A stretch of DNA of 64,000 bases from DASTCZ01 sp035308165 (GCA_035308165.1 DATGHC010000056.1:1-64000); one strand, 5' to 3'. Counted from the stretch's first letter, positions 9,180-17,709 are shown. Numbers and translations: made by a program. The notes: generated by a model from the letters alone, not told the origin.

Positions 9180-9623
9180 TTATCTGGCTGCATTCGGAAT
9201 GTTTATGTCGACGTCGTGGTTTTCGTCGCTGAGCACGAAATGGATGCGCCATACCGACCCGGCATCGCGAACAATCCAATCGCTCGCGGCCAACACTTTT
9301 GCGGATTTCACATCGGATGGCGTCTGCAGTTTGTTTTTTTGCCTGGTGACCGAACTCGGATCCAGCTCCCTTACTTCTTGCGCATGAGTGTCCACGCGCA
9401 GATAGCGCTTTCCCCATTGCAAAAGCACAATTTTATCGTCTCTGTCCCAGCGGCCCTTGTACAGATTCCAATCCTTGGGCGGATCGCCGTCAATCCGGAG
9501 AATCGGCGCAAGCAGCGGAACCCATGTTGCGGTATCGCCGGCCTGCGTCTGAACGGGGAACAAAAGACCTGCCATGGAGCAAAGCGCCAATGCACAGGCA
9601 AGTGTGAGGATAAATTGCTTCAT
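9180..9623 (-). CDS. Exported hypothetical protein
   Basis: A 147-residue protein with a clear Sec signal peptide (MKQFILTLACALALCSMAG then a polar cleavage region VQTQAG). The mature part is small and beta-rich, with WNLYKGRWDRDDKIVLLQWGKRYLRVDT. I chose the ATG at 9623, since the four residues before it add nothing to the signal peptide. I recognise no domain. It is convergent with ndh and lies just downstream of the aldehyde dehydrogenase gene in the same direction. Confidence 0.6.
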   Translation of the reverse strand: MKQFILTLACALALCSMAGLLFPVQTQAGDTATWVPLLAPILRIDGDPPKDWNLYKGRWDRDDKIVLLQWGKRYLRVDTHAQEVRELDPSSVTRQKNKLQTPSDVKSAKVLAASDWIVRDAGSVWRIHFVLSDENHDVDINIPNAAR

Positions 9624-9671
9624 TAATTTTCCCATGAGTCCACGCCCGCGTAACCAAGCGAATGCGAAATA

Positions 9672-11168
9672 TCAATAAAGTGATGTCTGCCGTTTTTGCC
9701 CGGTGTAGTCAATATAGACCGCTTTGATCTCGGTGTAGAAATCAACCGCCACGCGCCCCATCTCGCGAAGCCCAACTCCCGTACCTTTCATCCCGCCAAA
9801 CGGCAATTGTGCCTCGCCCCCAACCGTTGGGGAATTCACATGGACAATCCCTGTTTCGATGCGGTCAATAAAATCAAACACGCGCGTCGCGTCATTCGTG
9901 TAAATGGAACTGGACAGCCCGTATTGAACGGAGTTGGCCACGCGCATCGCTTCATCAAAATCCGGCACACGAATGATCGAGAGCACCGGCCCGAAAATTT
10001 CGTCCTGGGCGATCATACTGTCCCACGGGACTTCGTCGAACACTGTAGGGGCGACAAAATACCCGCGGTCGTATCCCTGACCCTTGAGCTGCCCTCCGCC
10101 CACCAGCAGCTTGGCCTCTTTTTTCCCGATCTCGATATAGCCCAGCACCGTCGCGAGTTGCTTCTCATCCACCACTGGGCCCAGATCAATTCCATATGCC
10201 AGCCCGTCTCCAACTTTCAACATTCGCGTGCGGTCCAGCAGCATCTGCACAAAGGGATCGGCCACGGCATCTTCCACGATCACGCGGCTGGTGGCCGTGC
10301 AGCGCTGTCCAGCAGAACCAAAGGCCCCGAAGATCGCCGACTCCACAGCGAGTGGAAGATCCGCATCCTCCAGAACGACAATAGGATTTTTCCCACCCAT
10401 CTCACACTGGCATTTTTTCAGCTTCAAAGCTCCTGCGGCATACAAAGCGCTCCCGATAGCGTTCGACCCGGTGAAGGATAAGGCGCGCACGTCCGGGTGT
10501 TGCACCATTTCGTCGCCAATTTCCGAGCCGGAGCCGAGGACCAGATTCAGCACGCCGGGCGGCAGGCCGGCCTCTTCAAATATGCGCACAACAGCCGCGG
10601 CCGTCAGTGGTGTCAATTCTGCGGGTTTCAGTACCGCCGTGTTTCCAGCCACCAACGCCGGCGCCAATTTCCATACCGGAATTGAAATTGGAAAATTCCA
10701 GGGAGTGATCGCGCCCACCACGCCCAACGGGCATTTCACGGTGTAGGCAAAATTGCGCGGCAACTCGCTCGGCAATGTTTCGCCGCCCAACCGTCGCGCT
10801 TCTCCGGTCATGAACTCCAGAATGTTGATGGACTTCTGTACCTCGCCCAGCGAATCCTTCAGCGTTTTGCCTTCTTCGCGCGTCAGGAGGCGCGCCAGCT
10901 CTTCCTTCTGCGACTCCATCAATGCGGTCGCGCGATTCAGCACTCGCCCTCGCACCGGAGCCGGAGTGTCCCGCCAACCCGGAAAGGCCGCTTTGGCCGC
11001 GGCAATCGCTTCGCGCATCTCTTCGCGCGTGGATTTGGGCGCCCGCGCCACCACCTCATCAATGTTTGCCGGATTTCGCCTCTCGAACAACTCTTTGGAT
11101 CCCGAATCCACCCACTTCCCATTAATGAAATTCCGCGCCTTGGTGGATGAGATTGCCGCCGTCGCCAT
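9672..11168 (-). CDS. Aldehyde dehydrogenase, 2-oxoglutarate-semialdehyde type
   Basis: NAD(P)-dependent oxidation of a carboxy-aldehyde to the acid. The 498-residue protein has NAD-site TPWNFPISIPVWK, SFTGSNAIG, the glutamate region CEMGGKNPIVV, and the catalytic-cysteine loop FGSAGQRCTATSR. The GQRCTATSR variant is common in alpha-ketoglutarate-semialdehyde (2,5-dioxovalerate) dehydrogenases, which act in sugar-acid, arabinose or hydroxyproline breakdown; succinate semialdehyde is the alternative substrate. GAGGAG precedes the ATG at 11168. No pathway partner genes are adjacent. Confidence 0.85.
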   Translation of the reverse strand: MATAAISSTKARNFINGKWVDSGSKELFERRNPANIDEVVARAPKSTREEMREAIAAAKAAFPGWRDTPAPVRGRVLNRATALMESQKEELARLLTREEGKTLKDSLGEVQKSINILEFMTGEARRLGGETLPSELPRNFAYTVKCPLGVVGAITPWNFPISIPVWKLAPALVAGNTAVLKPAELTPLTAAAVVRIFEEAGLPPGVLNLVLGSGSEIGDEMVQHPDVRALSFTGSNAIGSALYAAGALKLKKCQCEMGGKNPIVVLEDADLPLAVESAIFGAFGSAGQRCTATSRVIVEDAVADPFVQMLLDRTRMLKVGDGLAYGIDLGPVVDEKQLATVLGYIEIGKKEAKLLVGGGQLKGQGYDRGYFVAPTVFDEVPWDSMIAQDEIFGPVLSIIRVPDFDEAMRVANSVQYGLSSSIYTNDATRVFDFIDRIETGIVHVNSPTVGGEAQLPFGGMKGTGVGLREMGRVAVDFYTEIKAVYIDYTGQKRQTSLY

Positions 11169-11587
11169 GAATTTCTCCTCGTTCGATTCCAGGACCCTAT
11201 CTTGTCTGACGCTTTACCCGGCCGCGAAGTTCCATCGTGCACTTCACACCGCCAGCCGTCAAGACCCGCCGGGCTTCTTCATTTGTTGCCTTTTTCGAGG
11301 CAACCTTTCACCCTGAGCGTACGAAGGGCAGGTTGTCCGCCCCTTTCACACCTCGCGTAATTGCCGCCACGAATGAATCGCGGAAATCTGAAAAATAATT
11401 GTGGTTCCAGAGGGATTTCCTTGCAGGTTCTTATTCGAATGCCCGGTATCGTGCTCTGTTCCGTTCAGAGCCTGGCAGGTCAATTAATCCATTGTTCGGC
11501 GGTCTTACCACCTGCCTTTGTCCGCCGCGGCGGCCAAAAACGGCGCACCCGTCAACGCAGCTTCTCCACTCCCCTGAACAATTCCCC
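11169..11587. other. Gene-free spacer with one short hairpin and a dispersed-repeat fragment
   Basis: I see no convincing gene here. A 7-bp stem hairpin (GTTGCCT ... AGGCAAC) lies at 11285-11304 without a T-tract. Bases near 11312-11332 (CCTGAGCGTACGAAGGGCAGG) look like a fragment of the intergenic repeat type that is better developed at 13.2-13.6 kb. The rest is featureless to me. Confidence 0.35.
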
Positions 11588-12346
11588 TCAAATCCCCGCG
11601 TACCAGGCGTAGCCAAAATCAGCGGACGCCGAGCCATTGCCCTTGCCGATATTTTTCAGATTGTCGGTGACCGTCAGGTGGGTCAGGTATTTCACGCTCT
11701 TGTAGCCCATCTGCCGGGGCAGCCGCAGGCGCAGCGGCCCGCCGTGCCCCACGGGCAGATCGTCGCCATTCATCCCATAGGTCACAAAAGTTTGCGGGTG
11801 CAGCGCGTCGGCCATGTCGATGCTTTCCCAGGTGTCCGGCTCAAACGAGTAATAAGCGACGTATTTGGCCTGCGGCAGCGCCCCCGCAACATCCAGAACG
11901 TGCGACAAAGGTACGCCCACCCATTCGGCGATATACGACCATCCCTCTTCACACTGCAGCATGGTGATCTGGGAATGGGACGGGAAGCTCTTCAGCTGAT
12001 CCAGCGAATACGAACCCGGCCGCGCCACCATGCCGTTCACCGCGAGGCGCCATTCAGCGAACTTTCCGGCCTGCAGGCGCTTGAACTCGTCCGTGAAAGG
12101 CTCCACTTCGTTGGCGAAAGGAGGCTTCGAGATTTGGCTCCTGGAAAATTCGCGCGCCAACGAGTGCCTGGTCAGCAGCCGCTGCGATGCGTAGGTCAGC
12201 GTTTCGCCCAGGCCGTAGAGGCCTCCGTGATCCGGCGGCACAAGTCCGTACATTTCCGCAATTTTCGCCGCCGCGCCCAGGCCGGCCACACTCGCCGTAG
12301 CCACCAGTCCGGTCTTGATCATTTTGCGGCGTGAGAGATCGCTCAT
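11588..12346 (-). CDS. Tat-exported molybdopterin-dependent oxidoreductase (sulfite oxidase/MsrP fold)
   Basis: A 252-residue periplasmic molybdenum enzyme. The N-terminus LSRRKMIKTG is a twin-arginine signal. The Mo-ligand cysteine is Cys132 in LQCEEGWSYIAEWVGVPL, and the end contains LPVGHGGPLRLRLPRQMGYKSVKYL, typical of the oxidoreductase molybdopterin-binding domain. The dimerisation domain of classical sulfite oxidases is absent, so it resembles MsrP/YedY-type proteins. Its ATG overlaps the stop of the upstream cytochrome b gene (ATGA). The pair probably works as enzyme plus membrane electron donor or acceptor; substrate unknown. Confidence 0.85.
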   Translation of the reverse strand: MSDLSRRKMIKTGLVATASVAGLGAAAKIAEMYGLVPPDHGGLYGLGETLTYASQRLLTRHSLAREFSRSQISKPPFANEVEPFTDEFKRLQAGKFAEWRLAVNGMVARPGSYSLDQLKSFPSHSQITMLQCEEGWSYIAEWVGVPLSHVLDVAGALPQAKYVAYYSFEPDTWESIDMADALHPQTFVTYGMNGDDLPVGHGGPLRLRLPRQMGYKSVKYLTHLTVTDNLKNIGKGNGSASADFGYAWYAGI

Positions 12347-13104
12347 ATGCGCTCCTTATTCGCAGAGGCGCGGCCCGTAATCATCGCGCGCATGCGACTC
12401 TTGAATCCCGAAATACAAACCATCACCACATGGACCGCCAGAAACAGAACCAGAGCGATCGTGACCAGGAAATGCAGCGTGCGCGCGGATTGCTGCCCGC
12501 CCAACACGTTCACGGTCGCCGGAAACGCGGAAACGAACGCCGGAGACATCGCCAGCCCCGTCCAAATAATTAAGGGAAACAGAACAAAGATCACCAAAAG
12601 ATAAGTCGTTCGCTGCAGGACGTTATACGACCAGGCGTCTGCGGCGCCCGGCCGCTGGAAGCGCATATGTCTGCCGATGGTGCTCGTGATTTCCCGCCAG
12701 GAAAGATCCGCCCCTTGCGGCAGCAAGTTTCTCCGGAAATGCCCGGAAAACACGCCCCAGATTAAGTACAGCAATCCGGTGATGATCAGGAACCAGGCGG
12801 TTTGAAAGTGGAGATAGCGGCTCCAGCCGTTGGCGTCCGGCAGTGTGTACGAGTAGCCGGTTGGCACTAGCCTTCTCGAGGCCGGCACCGGAATCTTGAA
12901 CAAAGGCTGGGTCAAATCGTTGCCGACTTCACCCCAGTAGAAGCGAGGGTGAGAGATGACGATTTCCAGGCCGCTGACCAGCAGGGCAACAAAACAAAGG
13001 GTTGTAATCCAGTGAGTGATGCGGACCAGGGCAGAATGCCGCGAAGTAACCGTCGTGGTTGGGACGGCTGCGGCAGAAGTGGGAGCGTAGGCCGAGTCGC
13101 TCAC
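12343..13104 (-). CDS. Cytochrome b561/thiosulfate-reductase-type membrane subunit
   Basis: A membrane cytochrome b of about 253 residues with four to five hydrophobic segments. Putative heme-ligand histidines occur in RHSALVRITHWITTLCFVALL, YLHFQTAWFLIITGLLYLIWG and TLHFLVTIALVLFLAVHVVMV. I set the start at the GTG at 13104 because the upstream frame codes for repeat-derived, Arg-rich sequence; no strong ribosome site is seen, so the start is uncertain. It overlaps the molybdoenzyme gene by four bases and probably links it to the quinone pool. Confidence 0.8.
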   Translation of the reverse strand: MSDSAYAPTSAAAVPTTTVTSRHSALVRITHWITTLCFVALLVSGLEIVISHPRFYWGEVGNDLTQPLFKIPVPASRRLVPTGYSYTLPDANGWSRYLHFQTAWFLIITGLLYLIWGVFSGHFRRNLLPQGADLSWREITSTIGRHMRFQRPGAADAWSYNVLQRTTYLLVIFVLFPLIIWTGLAMSPAFVSAFPATVNVLGGQQSARTLHFLVTIALVLFLAVHVVMVCISGFKSRMRAMITGRASANKERI

Positions 13105-13175
13105 GCCGGAATGGTAACATGAGGTGCACAGATTGCGCACCGGCAGTTGCGCTCGTATGGTACGAGCGCGTCGAC

Positions 13176-13560
13176 GGGGAGATTTGAGCCAGCCACTGCG
13201 GGTGCGGCCGACGGAGCGCGATTCGCTGCGGCTCCGCGGCCCTGTAGGGATACCTCGCTGCAGCCCCGCGGCACCGAAAAAGGCGATCTGCTTTTTCTTG
13301 TGTACCGGCAACCCCTCAGGGTGTCACAAGGGGTGTTGTGTCATCCTCGAGTGCATCCGGCCAGGATGCGCGAAGGATCTGCTTTTTCTCGTGCAGCGCT
13401 GTTCCCACTTGGCCTGCCGGAGATTTGCACCCGCCACTGCGGGTGATACGGCCAGCGGCGTGTATGCACTTAAGGCGCGATTTCGATGAGGCCTTCGTGG
13501 GGCAACCTCCAGGTTGTCCACTGATTTCGATGGAGCCTTTGGAGGGGCACCCAAAGGGCA
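13176..13560. repeat. Cluster of degenerate intergenic repeats
   Basis: This part of the gene-poor stretch 13105-13691 is built from imperfect copies of a few motifs. One is GGAGATTTG plus CCACTGCGGGTG, present at about 13180-13208 and 13418-13446. A second is GATCTGCTTTTTCT.GTG, at about 13283-13299 and 13376-13392. A third is GATTTCGATGRRGCCTT, at about 13479 and 13532. Read on the minus strand they give the AAAAAGCAGATCCTTCGC ... GGATGACA pattern that I associate with dispersed repeats between acidobacterial genes. No coding sequence looks real here. Confidence 0.6.
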
Positions 13561-13691
13561 GGGAGTTGAGGAAAGTCAAAACCCATCCCCTGAAAACTGT
13601 GAGGTGCGCACGCAGTTCCTCGATTGTGCGATAAGAAATACAGGAATCCCCCTATTCCTAGGGGGGGTGGGGTCTTCGATACGATTCCACC

Positions 13692-13892
13692 ATGGGCGAC
13701 GACATTCAGGTAATACAGGAACGTATCGAGGGCATTTTCCACCTACTAAGAACAACCAAAAAATTTCAGGATCGGGCCAGGTTGCTTTGTGACATGAGGG
13801 AACTGCTTGATGAGGCTGACCGGCTCCTTCAGCAGGGACCAGCGGCTGAACCTTCCGAACGGGATTCGTCAAGACCCGTGAGCGCCGACTAG
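13692..13892 (+). CDS. Small hypothetical helical protein
   Basis: Possible 66-residue gene. The product is highly charged and looks like two amphipathic helices (IQVIQERIEGIFHLLRTTKK and RARLLCDMRELLDEADRLLQ) with a disordered tail, a more protein-like composition than the flanking frames. No good ribosome-binding sequence precedes the ATG. A small hairpin, CCCCCTA-TTCC-TAGGGGG, lies at 13648-13665, upstream. No family recognised; it may be spurious. Confidence 0.4.
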   Translation: MGDDIQVIQERIEGIFHLLRTTKKFQDRARLLCDMRELLDEADRLLQQGPAAEPSERDSSRPVSAD

Positions 13893-14226
13893 GATTTGAA
13901 GAAGGCCGGAACCCGCGCCGAGAAGACCGCCCATCCTGGCGCGTCGCTGCATCGACGGACCTCCGCATCTCTTTTGTTTCCTCTGGCGTCTCGGTGCCGT
14001 CGTTTACCCTGCCTGCCCTAAGCGCAGCCGAAGGAGCCTCAGCGTTGAGAGCCTTCTGCACATTCATTCGAACAAAAACACGTAATGAAAACCCTTTGCA
14101 CCCAAGCATATTTTTGCCGGTTCCCACAATTTATTGAATCGCACCCGAACAGCCTGACATCTCAAATATGACGCATGAAATCGGCCTGGATCTGACCGGC
14201 CACGCAAAATGAAAGGCCATAAGTCC

Positions 14227-14284
14227 TTTAGAATAATATTCATTGGACGATGCTCACCCATAACCCATTTAGAATGATATTCAT
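14227..14284. promoter_or_regulatory. Tandem operator-like dyads upstream of nuoB
   Basis: Two near-identical 17-mers, TTTAGAATAATATTCAT (14227-14243) and TTTAGAATGATATTCAT (14268-14284), lie 41 bases apart, about four helical turns. Each contains the dyad GAATA-N-TATTC or its close variant, which is the shape of a dimeric repressor or activator site. They lie 101-158 bases before the nuoB ATG in an otherwise gene-free region (13893-14384). The surrounding spacer also holds a repeat-like fragment near 14006-14040. The binding protein is unknown. Confidence 0.55.
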
Positions 14285-14384
14285 CCAAAAAGTATCGGGA
14301 GGGGGTAGGGCATAAGCGGAATGCTAGACGCCCCGGCGCTCCTGTGCGAGAATTGAATTGTTCGCACTAAGAAACGACTGACTC

Positions 14385-14945
14385 ATGAGCACTTCACTTG
14401 GCAGAGGCGTGACGCTGGATAGGCCCGAGGACGTTGGAAAGTTCCTGGCCGATGAAGGCATCATCTTCACGCAACTCGACAACGCCATTAATTGGGCGCG
14501 AAAGAACTCCATCTGGCCGCTCGGATTTGGCCTGGCGTGCTGCGCGATTGAAATGATGTCCATGGCGGCGGCGCGATTTGACGTGGCCCGCTTCGGCTCG
14601 GAAGTTTTCCGCCCATCTCCACGCCAGGCCGACCTGATGATTATCGCCGGGCGCGTGTCGGTGAAAATGGCGCCGGTGATCAAGCAGCTTTACGAGCAGA
14701 TGCCCGAGCCGAAGTGGGTGATTTCCATGGGCGCTTGTGCGACCTCGGGTGGAGTGTTCAACAACTACGCCATCGTGCAAGGAGTGAATCAGGTGATCCC
14801 CGTGGATGTGTACGTGCCGGGGTGCCCCCCGCGGCCTGAGGCGCTTCTTTTTTCCATCATGCAATTGCAGAAAAAGATTCAGAGCGAGCGGGGGAGTTTC
14901 AAGAGGGCGCTGAATTTTTCAAGTCACAGTAAAGCCGCGAGCTGA
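14385..14945 (+). CDS. nuoB: NADH-quinone oxidoreductase subunit B
   Basis: Complex I subunit that holds iron-sulfur cluster N2, the last carrier before quinone. The 186-residue protein carries all four ligands: the tandem Cys52-Cys53 in GLACCAIEMM, Cys118 in SMGACATSGG, and Cys147 in VPGCPPRPEALL. Conserved contacts such as ARFDVARFGSEVFRPSPRQADLMI are also present. Unusually, no other nuo gene flanks it: upstream is a long non-coding stretch and downstream a convergent SMR transporter. It may be a detached copy of a complex I gene or serve a split nuo operon. Confidence 0.93.
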   Translation: MSTSLGRGVTLDRPEDVGKFLADEGIIFTQLDNAINWARKNSIWPLGFGLACCAIEMMSMAAARFDVARFGSEVFRPSPRQADLMIIAGRVSVKMAPVIKQLYEQMPEPKWVISMGACATSGGVFNNYAIVQGVNQVIPVDVYVPGCPPRPEALLFSIMQLQKKIQSERGSFKRALNFSSHSKAAS

Positions 14946-14976
14946 TTTTCGCGCCTATTGGGGCGAAAAGATTTTT
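14946..14976 (+). terminator. Rho-independent terminator after nuoB
   Basis: Immediately after the nuoB stop, TTTTCGC and GCGAAAA pair around an inner CC/GG with a TATT loop (one internal mismatch). GATTTTT follows at 14970-14976. The stem is nearly symmetric, so it may also stop the converging gdx transcript, whose last codons it overlaps. Confidence 0.5.
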
Positions 14977-15275
14977 AGCCCCGCAATTCCCGCAACAATC
15001 AAAACAATACAACCCAATCGCAAAGCAGTGCGCGGCTCGTGGTAGATCGCGATGCCGAGCAACGCCGTTCCCACCGCTCCAACACCAGTCCAAACTGCGT
15101 AAGCTGTGCCGATGGGAATTTGCTTTGATGCCAGGCTCAGCAGATAAACGCTCAGCAGCCCTCCCGCAAGCATGCCGAGAGTTGGCCACAGCCGCGTGAA
15201 TCCTTCGGAGTATTTGAGCGTCATCGCCCAGGCGACTTCACAGAGTCCCGCGAGCAATAGTAGAAGCCAGGCCAT
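14955..15275 (-). CDS. gdx: SMR-family transporter, Gdx/SugE type
   Basis: A 106-residue protein with four membrane helices that works as an antiparallel dimer, exchanging protons for guanidinium or quaternary amines. The central Glu13 in LLAGLCEVAWAMTLKYSEGF, and the segments PIGTAYAVWTGVGAVGTALLG and LRLGCIVLIVAGIAGLKI, match the guanidinium exporter subgroup rather than EmrE. AGGAGG sits just before the ATG at 15275. Only 16 bases separate it from the upstream ygfZ gene, so there is no room for a guanidine riboswitch directly in front. Confidence 0.88.
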   Translation of the reverse strand: MAWLLLLLAGLCEVAWAMTLKYSEGFTRLWPTLGMLAGGLLSVYLLSLASKQIPIGTAYAVWTGVGAVGTALLGIAIYHEPRTALRLGCIVLIVAGIAGLKIFSPQ

Positions 15276-15291
15276 GAAACCTCCTATGTGA

Positions 15292-16380
15292 CTATTTCGC
15301 GCTCGCTGAGGCGCGAATGGGCAAGTCAATTACTTCGGCCTCGCCGCAGGACCAGGTGAGGCGGCTGCCAACGGAGTTGTGTTCGCGGCGAAGATATGCC
15401 ATTCCGATGGGACGGCCGAGTGGGTAGGAAAATCCCGCGCGCGTGACCGCTCCAACTTCCGCGCCGCCGGCAAGCAACGGTGTATGCGCTTCTGGAATTG
15501 CTTGACCGGAGAAGGCCACGCCCACTCGCCGGCGATTGACGTGTCCGCGCGAACGAACGCGCTCGACAATCTCCTGTCCCGTGTAGCAGCCCTTGGAATA
15601 GTTGATGTGCGACTGCTCCAAACCTGCTTCGTGGGGAATTACCTTATCGTCGAAATCGTAGCCGAACCAGGGGATGCCTTCCTCGAGGCGCAGCGAGTTC
15701 AGCGCCTCGTAGCCGATCGGTCCGCCTCCGAGCGCGCGCGCGGCATCCACCAACGCTTGCCAGGTCCTCGGCAGGTCGTCGCGCGAGGTGATGAATTCTG
15801 CGCCCGGGACCCCGCCGGGAGAACGGCGCACCATGCGGCAGGGAATCCCGGCGACGTGCGTTTCAGCATGACCGAGTTCAGTAAGCAGATCGAGAGCCGG
15901 GGCGTGGAGAGCAGCGATGAGTTGCGGCGATTTAGGGCCCTCAATGGAGACGACGCCGAGTTGGTCGGTGATGTCCTCGAGCGTGACGTCGTCCATGATG
16001 ATGAACTTGTCGAGCGTGGCCGCGGTGCGCTCGCGGATCATGGCGTAGGTCGCCACCAGCATGCGATCGAGCGTGGCGTAAGTGTCCAGCTCGGCGAGGA
16101 TGTGTCCCTGCGGATTGAGCAGCAGTGAAACCACCCCCTGGCCGGGCTGCAAGTCCTTTATGTTGTTCGTGAGGATCGCGTTCAAATAACGCGCGCGGTC
16201 CGGTCCGGTGAAATTAAAAAATGCGCGGTAGTTCTTGTCGGCAACGGCAACGGACTCGCGCGCGTGGCGATACTCATCGCGCGCGTTGGTGAACGATGAT
16301 GGAAGGATTGTCTCGAAATATTCGCCGAGCCGCGCGCCGGCGGCTTCGTGGACTGAGCGCAGTGGATTTTCTGTCGGCAT
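15292..16380 (-). CDS. ygfZ: Folate-binding YgfZ/GcvT-family protein
   Basis: A 362-residue relative of the glycine-cleavage T protein that binds tetrahydrofolate and helps maintain certain Fe-S enzymes such as MiaB. The signature KGCYTGQEIVERVRSRGHVNRR with its conserved Cys is diagnostic for YgfZ. An aminomethyltransferase-like fold precedes it and a C-terminal barrel follows. It is divergent from the metallo-hydrolase gene and followed closely by gdx on the same strand. Confidence 0.88.
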   Translation of the reverse strand: MPTENPLRSVHEAAGARLGEYFETILPSSFTNARDEYRHARESVAVADKNYRAFFNFTGPDRARYLNAILTNNIKDLQPGQGVVSLLLNPQGHILAELDTYATLDRMLVATYAMIRERTAATLDKFIIMDDVTLEDITDQLGVVSIEGPKSPQLIAALHAPALDLLTELGHAETHVAGIPCRMVRRSPGGVPGAEFITSRDDLPRTWQALVDAARALGGGPIGYEALNSLRLEEGIPWFGYDFDDKVIPHEAGLEQSHINYSKGCYTGQEIVERVRSRGHVNRRRVGVAFSGQAIPEAHTPLLAGGAEVGAVTRAGFSYPLGRPIGMAYLRREHNSVGSRLTWSCGEAEVIDLPIRASASAK

Positions 16381-16483
16381 GATTCCAATTGGATGTTCGG
16401 ATATCTTAACAGATGCGGATAACCACGCAGCCCCGGGGCAGGGAATCGCGCGATGTTATACTTCATGTAGGGATATACGAATC

Positions 16484-17203
16484 TTGGAACCCCGTTCCCA
16501 CAAAAAAGCTGGCGACGAACTCGCGGGCAAGCTGATTCACGAAATCCTGCCGGTTGGGATGTTGCAGTGCAACTGTCACGTGGTGGGCGACCCGGTTACG
16601 CGCGAAGCAATCGTTATCGACCCGGGAGATGAAGTCGGGCGCATTTTGGACGTGATTGCGAAATTTGATTTGAAAGTCCGCGCCATTGTGAACACCCATG
16701 CACATATTGACCACGTAGGCGGCCTGAAAAGAATGCGCGACGCAACCGGCGCGCCCGTGATGATGCACCGGCAGGACTTGCAACTGTATCAGGCGCTGGA
16801 AATGCAGGCCCAATGGCTGCGAGTTGCTCCGCCGTCGCTCACGGAGGTGGATGATTTTCTCCGAGAGGACTCTCCCATCCGCTGGGGGAATTACGAAGCG
16901 CGTGTGTTGCATACACCGGGGCACACCGAGGGCAGCGTATGCCTTTATTTGCCCCAAAATCACAAAGCAATTTCTGATGCGGCCGGTGGGAATTCTCCCG
17001 ATATTCTTTTTGCGGGCGACACGTTATTCGCCGGAAGTATTGGGCGCACGGACCTGTGGGGCGGATCACTCGAGAAGATTATGGATTCGTTGCAGACTAA
17101 AGTCCTTACGTTACCGGACACAACAATTGTTTTTCCCGGTCACGGCCCCGCCACCACGATTGGCGATGAGAGGGAATCGAATCCTTTTCTTCAATCACTG
17201 TAA
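16484..17203 (+). CDS. Metallo-beta-lactamase-fold hydrolase, glyoxalase II-like
   Basis: A 239-residue dinuclear-metal hydrolase. The metal ligands are visible: NTHAHIDHVGG (HxHxDH), HTPGHTEGSVCLYL, FAGDTLFAGSIGRTDLWGG and VFPGHGPATTIGDE. This set matches hydroxyacylglutathione hydrolase-like or YcbL-type proteins acting on thioesters. The start is uncertain: I chose the TTG at 16484, which follows an AGGGAT sequence; the open frame runs back to 16235 but overlaps ygfZ. Confidence 0.82.
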   Translation: MEPRSHKKAGDELAGKLIHEILPVGMLQCNCHVVGDPVTREAIVIDPGDEVGRILDVIAKFDLKVRAIVNTHAHIDHVGGLKRMRDATGAPVMMHRQDLQLYQALEMQAQWLRVAPPSLTEVDDFLREDSPIRWGNYEARVLHTPGHTEGSVCLYLPQNHKAISDAAGGNSPDILFAGDTLFAGSIGRTDLWGGSLEKIMDSLQTKVLTLPDTTIVFPGHGPATTIGDERESNPFLQSL

Positions 17204-17235
17204 TCCTGTGCCGTTTTTGAGGGGGCTCGAATTCC

Positions 17236-17511
17236 TTATTGTGCGCGCAACCTCTGCTCGCGTTCCTGGCGCAACTCTTCCATAACGCTCTGCACCAATT
17301 CCTTCGCCTTGCTCAGCTCCTCTTGAATCATTTGAATGTCCATTGTAGGTTTCGTTGGGTCGCGGTGGCTGTGGCAATAGACTCCGTGCTGGCCCACCAG
17401 CACCATTGCGTTGGTGACGCGATCCAATGAGACGGCCAGACGGCCTCGATGCCTGCCCAACATCTGCTCGTAATGCTCCAGTTCATCCTTGTGGTCATCC
17501 AATGCGGACAT
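17236..17511 (-). CDS. Small coiled-coil protein of unknown function
   Basis: A 91-residue soluble protein. GAGGAG lies directly before the ATG at 17511, which decides the start. The first half (DDHKDELEHYEQMLGRHRGRLA) and the last third (QMIQEELSKAKELVQSVMEELRQE) look like charged coiled-coil helices, separated by a short segment with YCHSHRDP. No domain recognised. It is convergent with the metallo-hydrolase gene. Confidence 0.6.
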   Translation of the reverse strand: MSALDDHKDELEHYEQMLGRHRGRLAVSLDRVTNAMVLVGQHGVYCHSHRDPTKPTMDIQMIQEELSKAKELVQSVMEELRQEREQRLRAQ

Positions 17512-17709
17512 CTTTTCTCCTCGCCCAGATATTCTTCTCGCAGAACAAACTACCCTTTCCTTGAGAACACCGCAAGCAGCGCCCGAGATCCAACTGGTCA
17601 TACGCTCATCCATCTTGGCTGCAAATGTGCCACAGCGCGTATTGCAGCCGAGGAACTCCCGGCCTCAGGGCGTGTGGACTCTCCATGGATAAGGGCTACA
17701 TAATGACCC

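Noticed and set aside
13316..13579. Overlapping minus-strand frames in the repeat cluster
   Set aside because: Their Arg/Ser-rich products arise from the degenerate repeats; no ribosome site or domain supports them.
15276..15330. Possible guanidine riboswitch in front of the Gdx/SugE gene
   Set aside because: Only 16 bases separate it from ygfZ, and no aptamer-like structure is visible.
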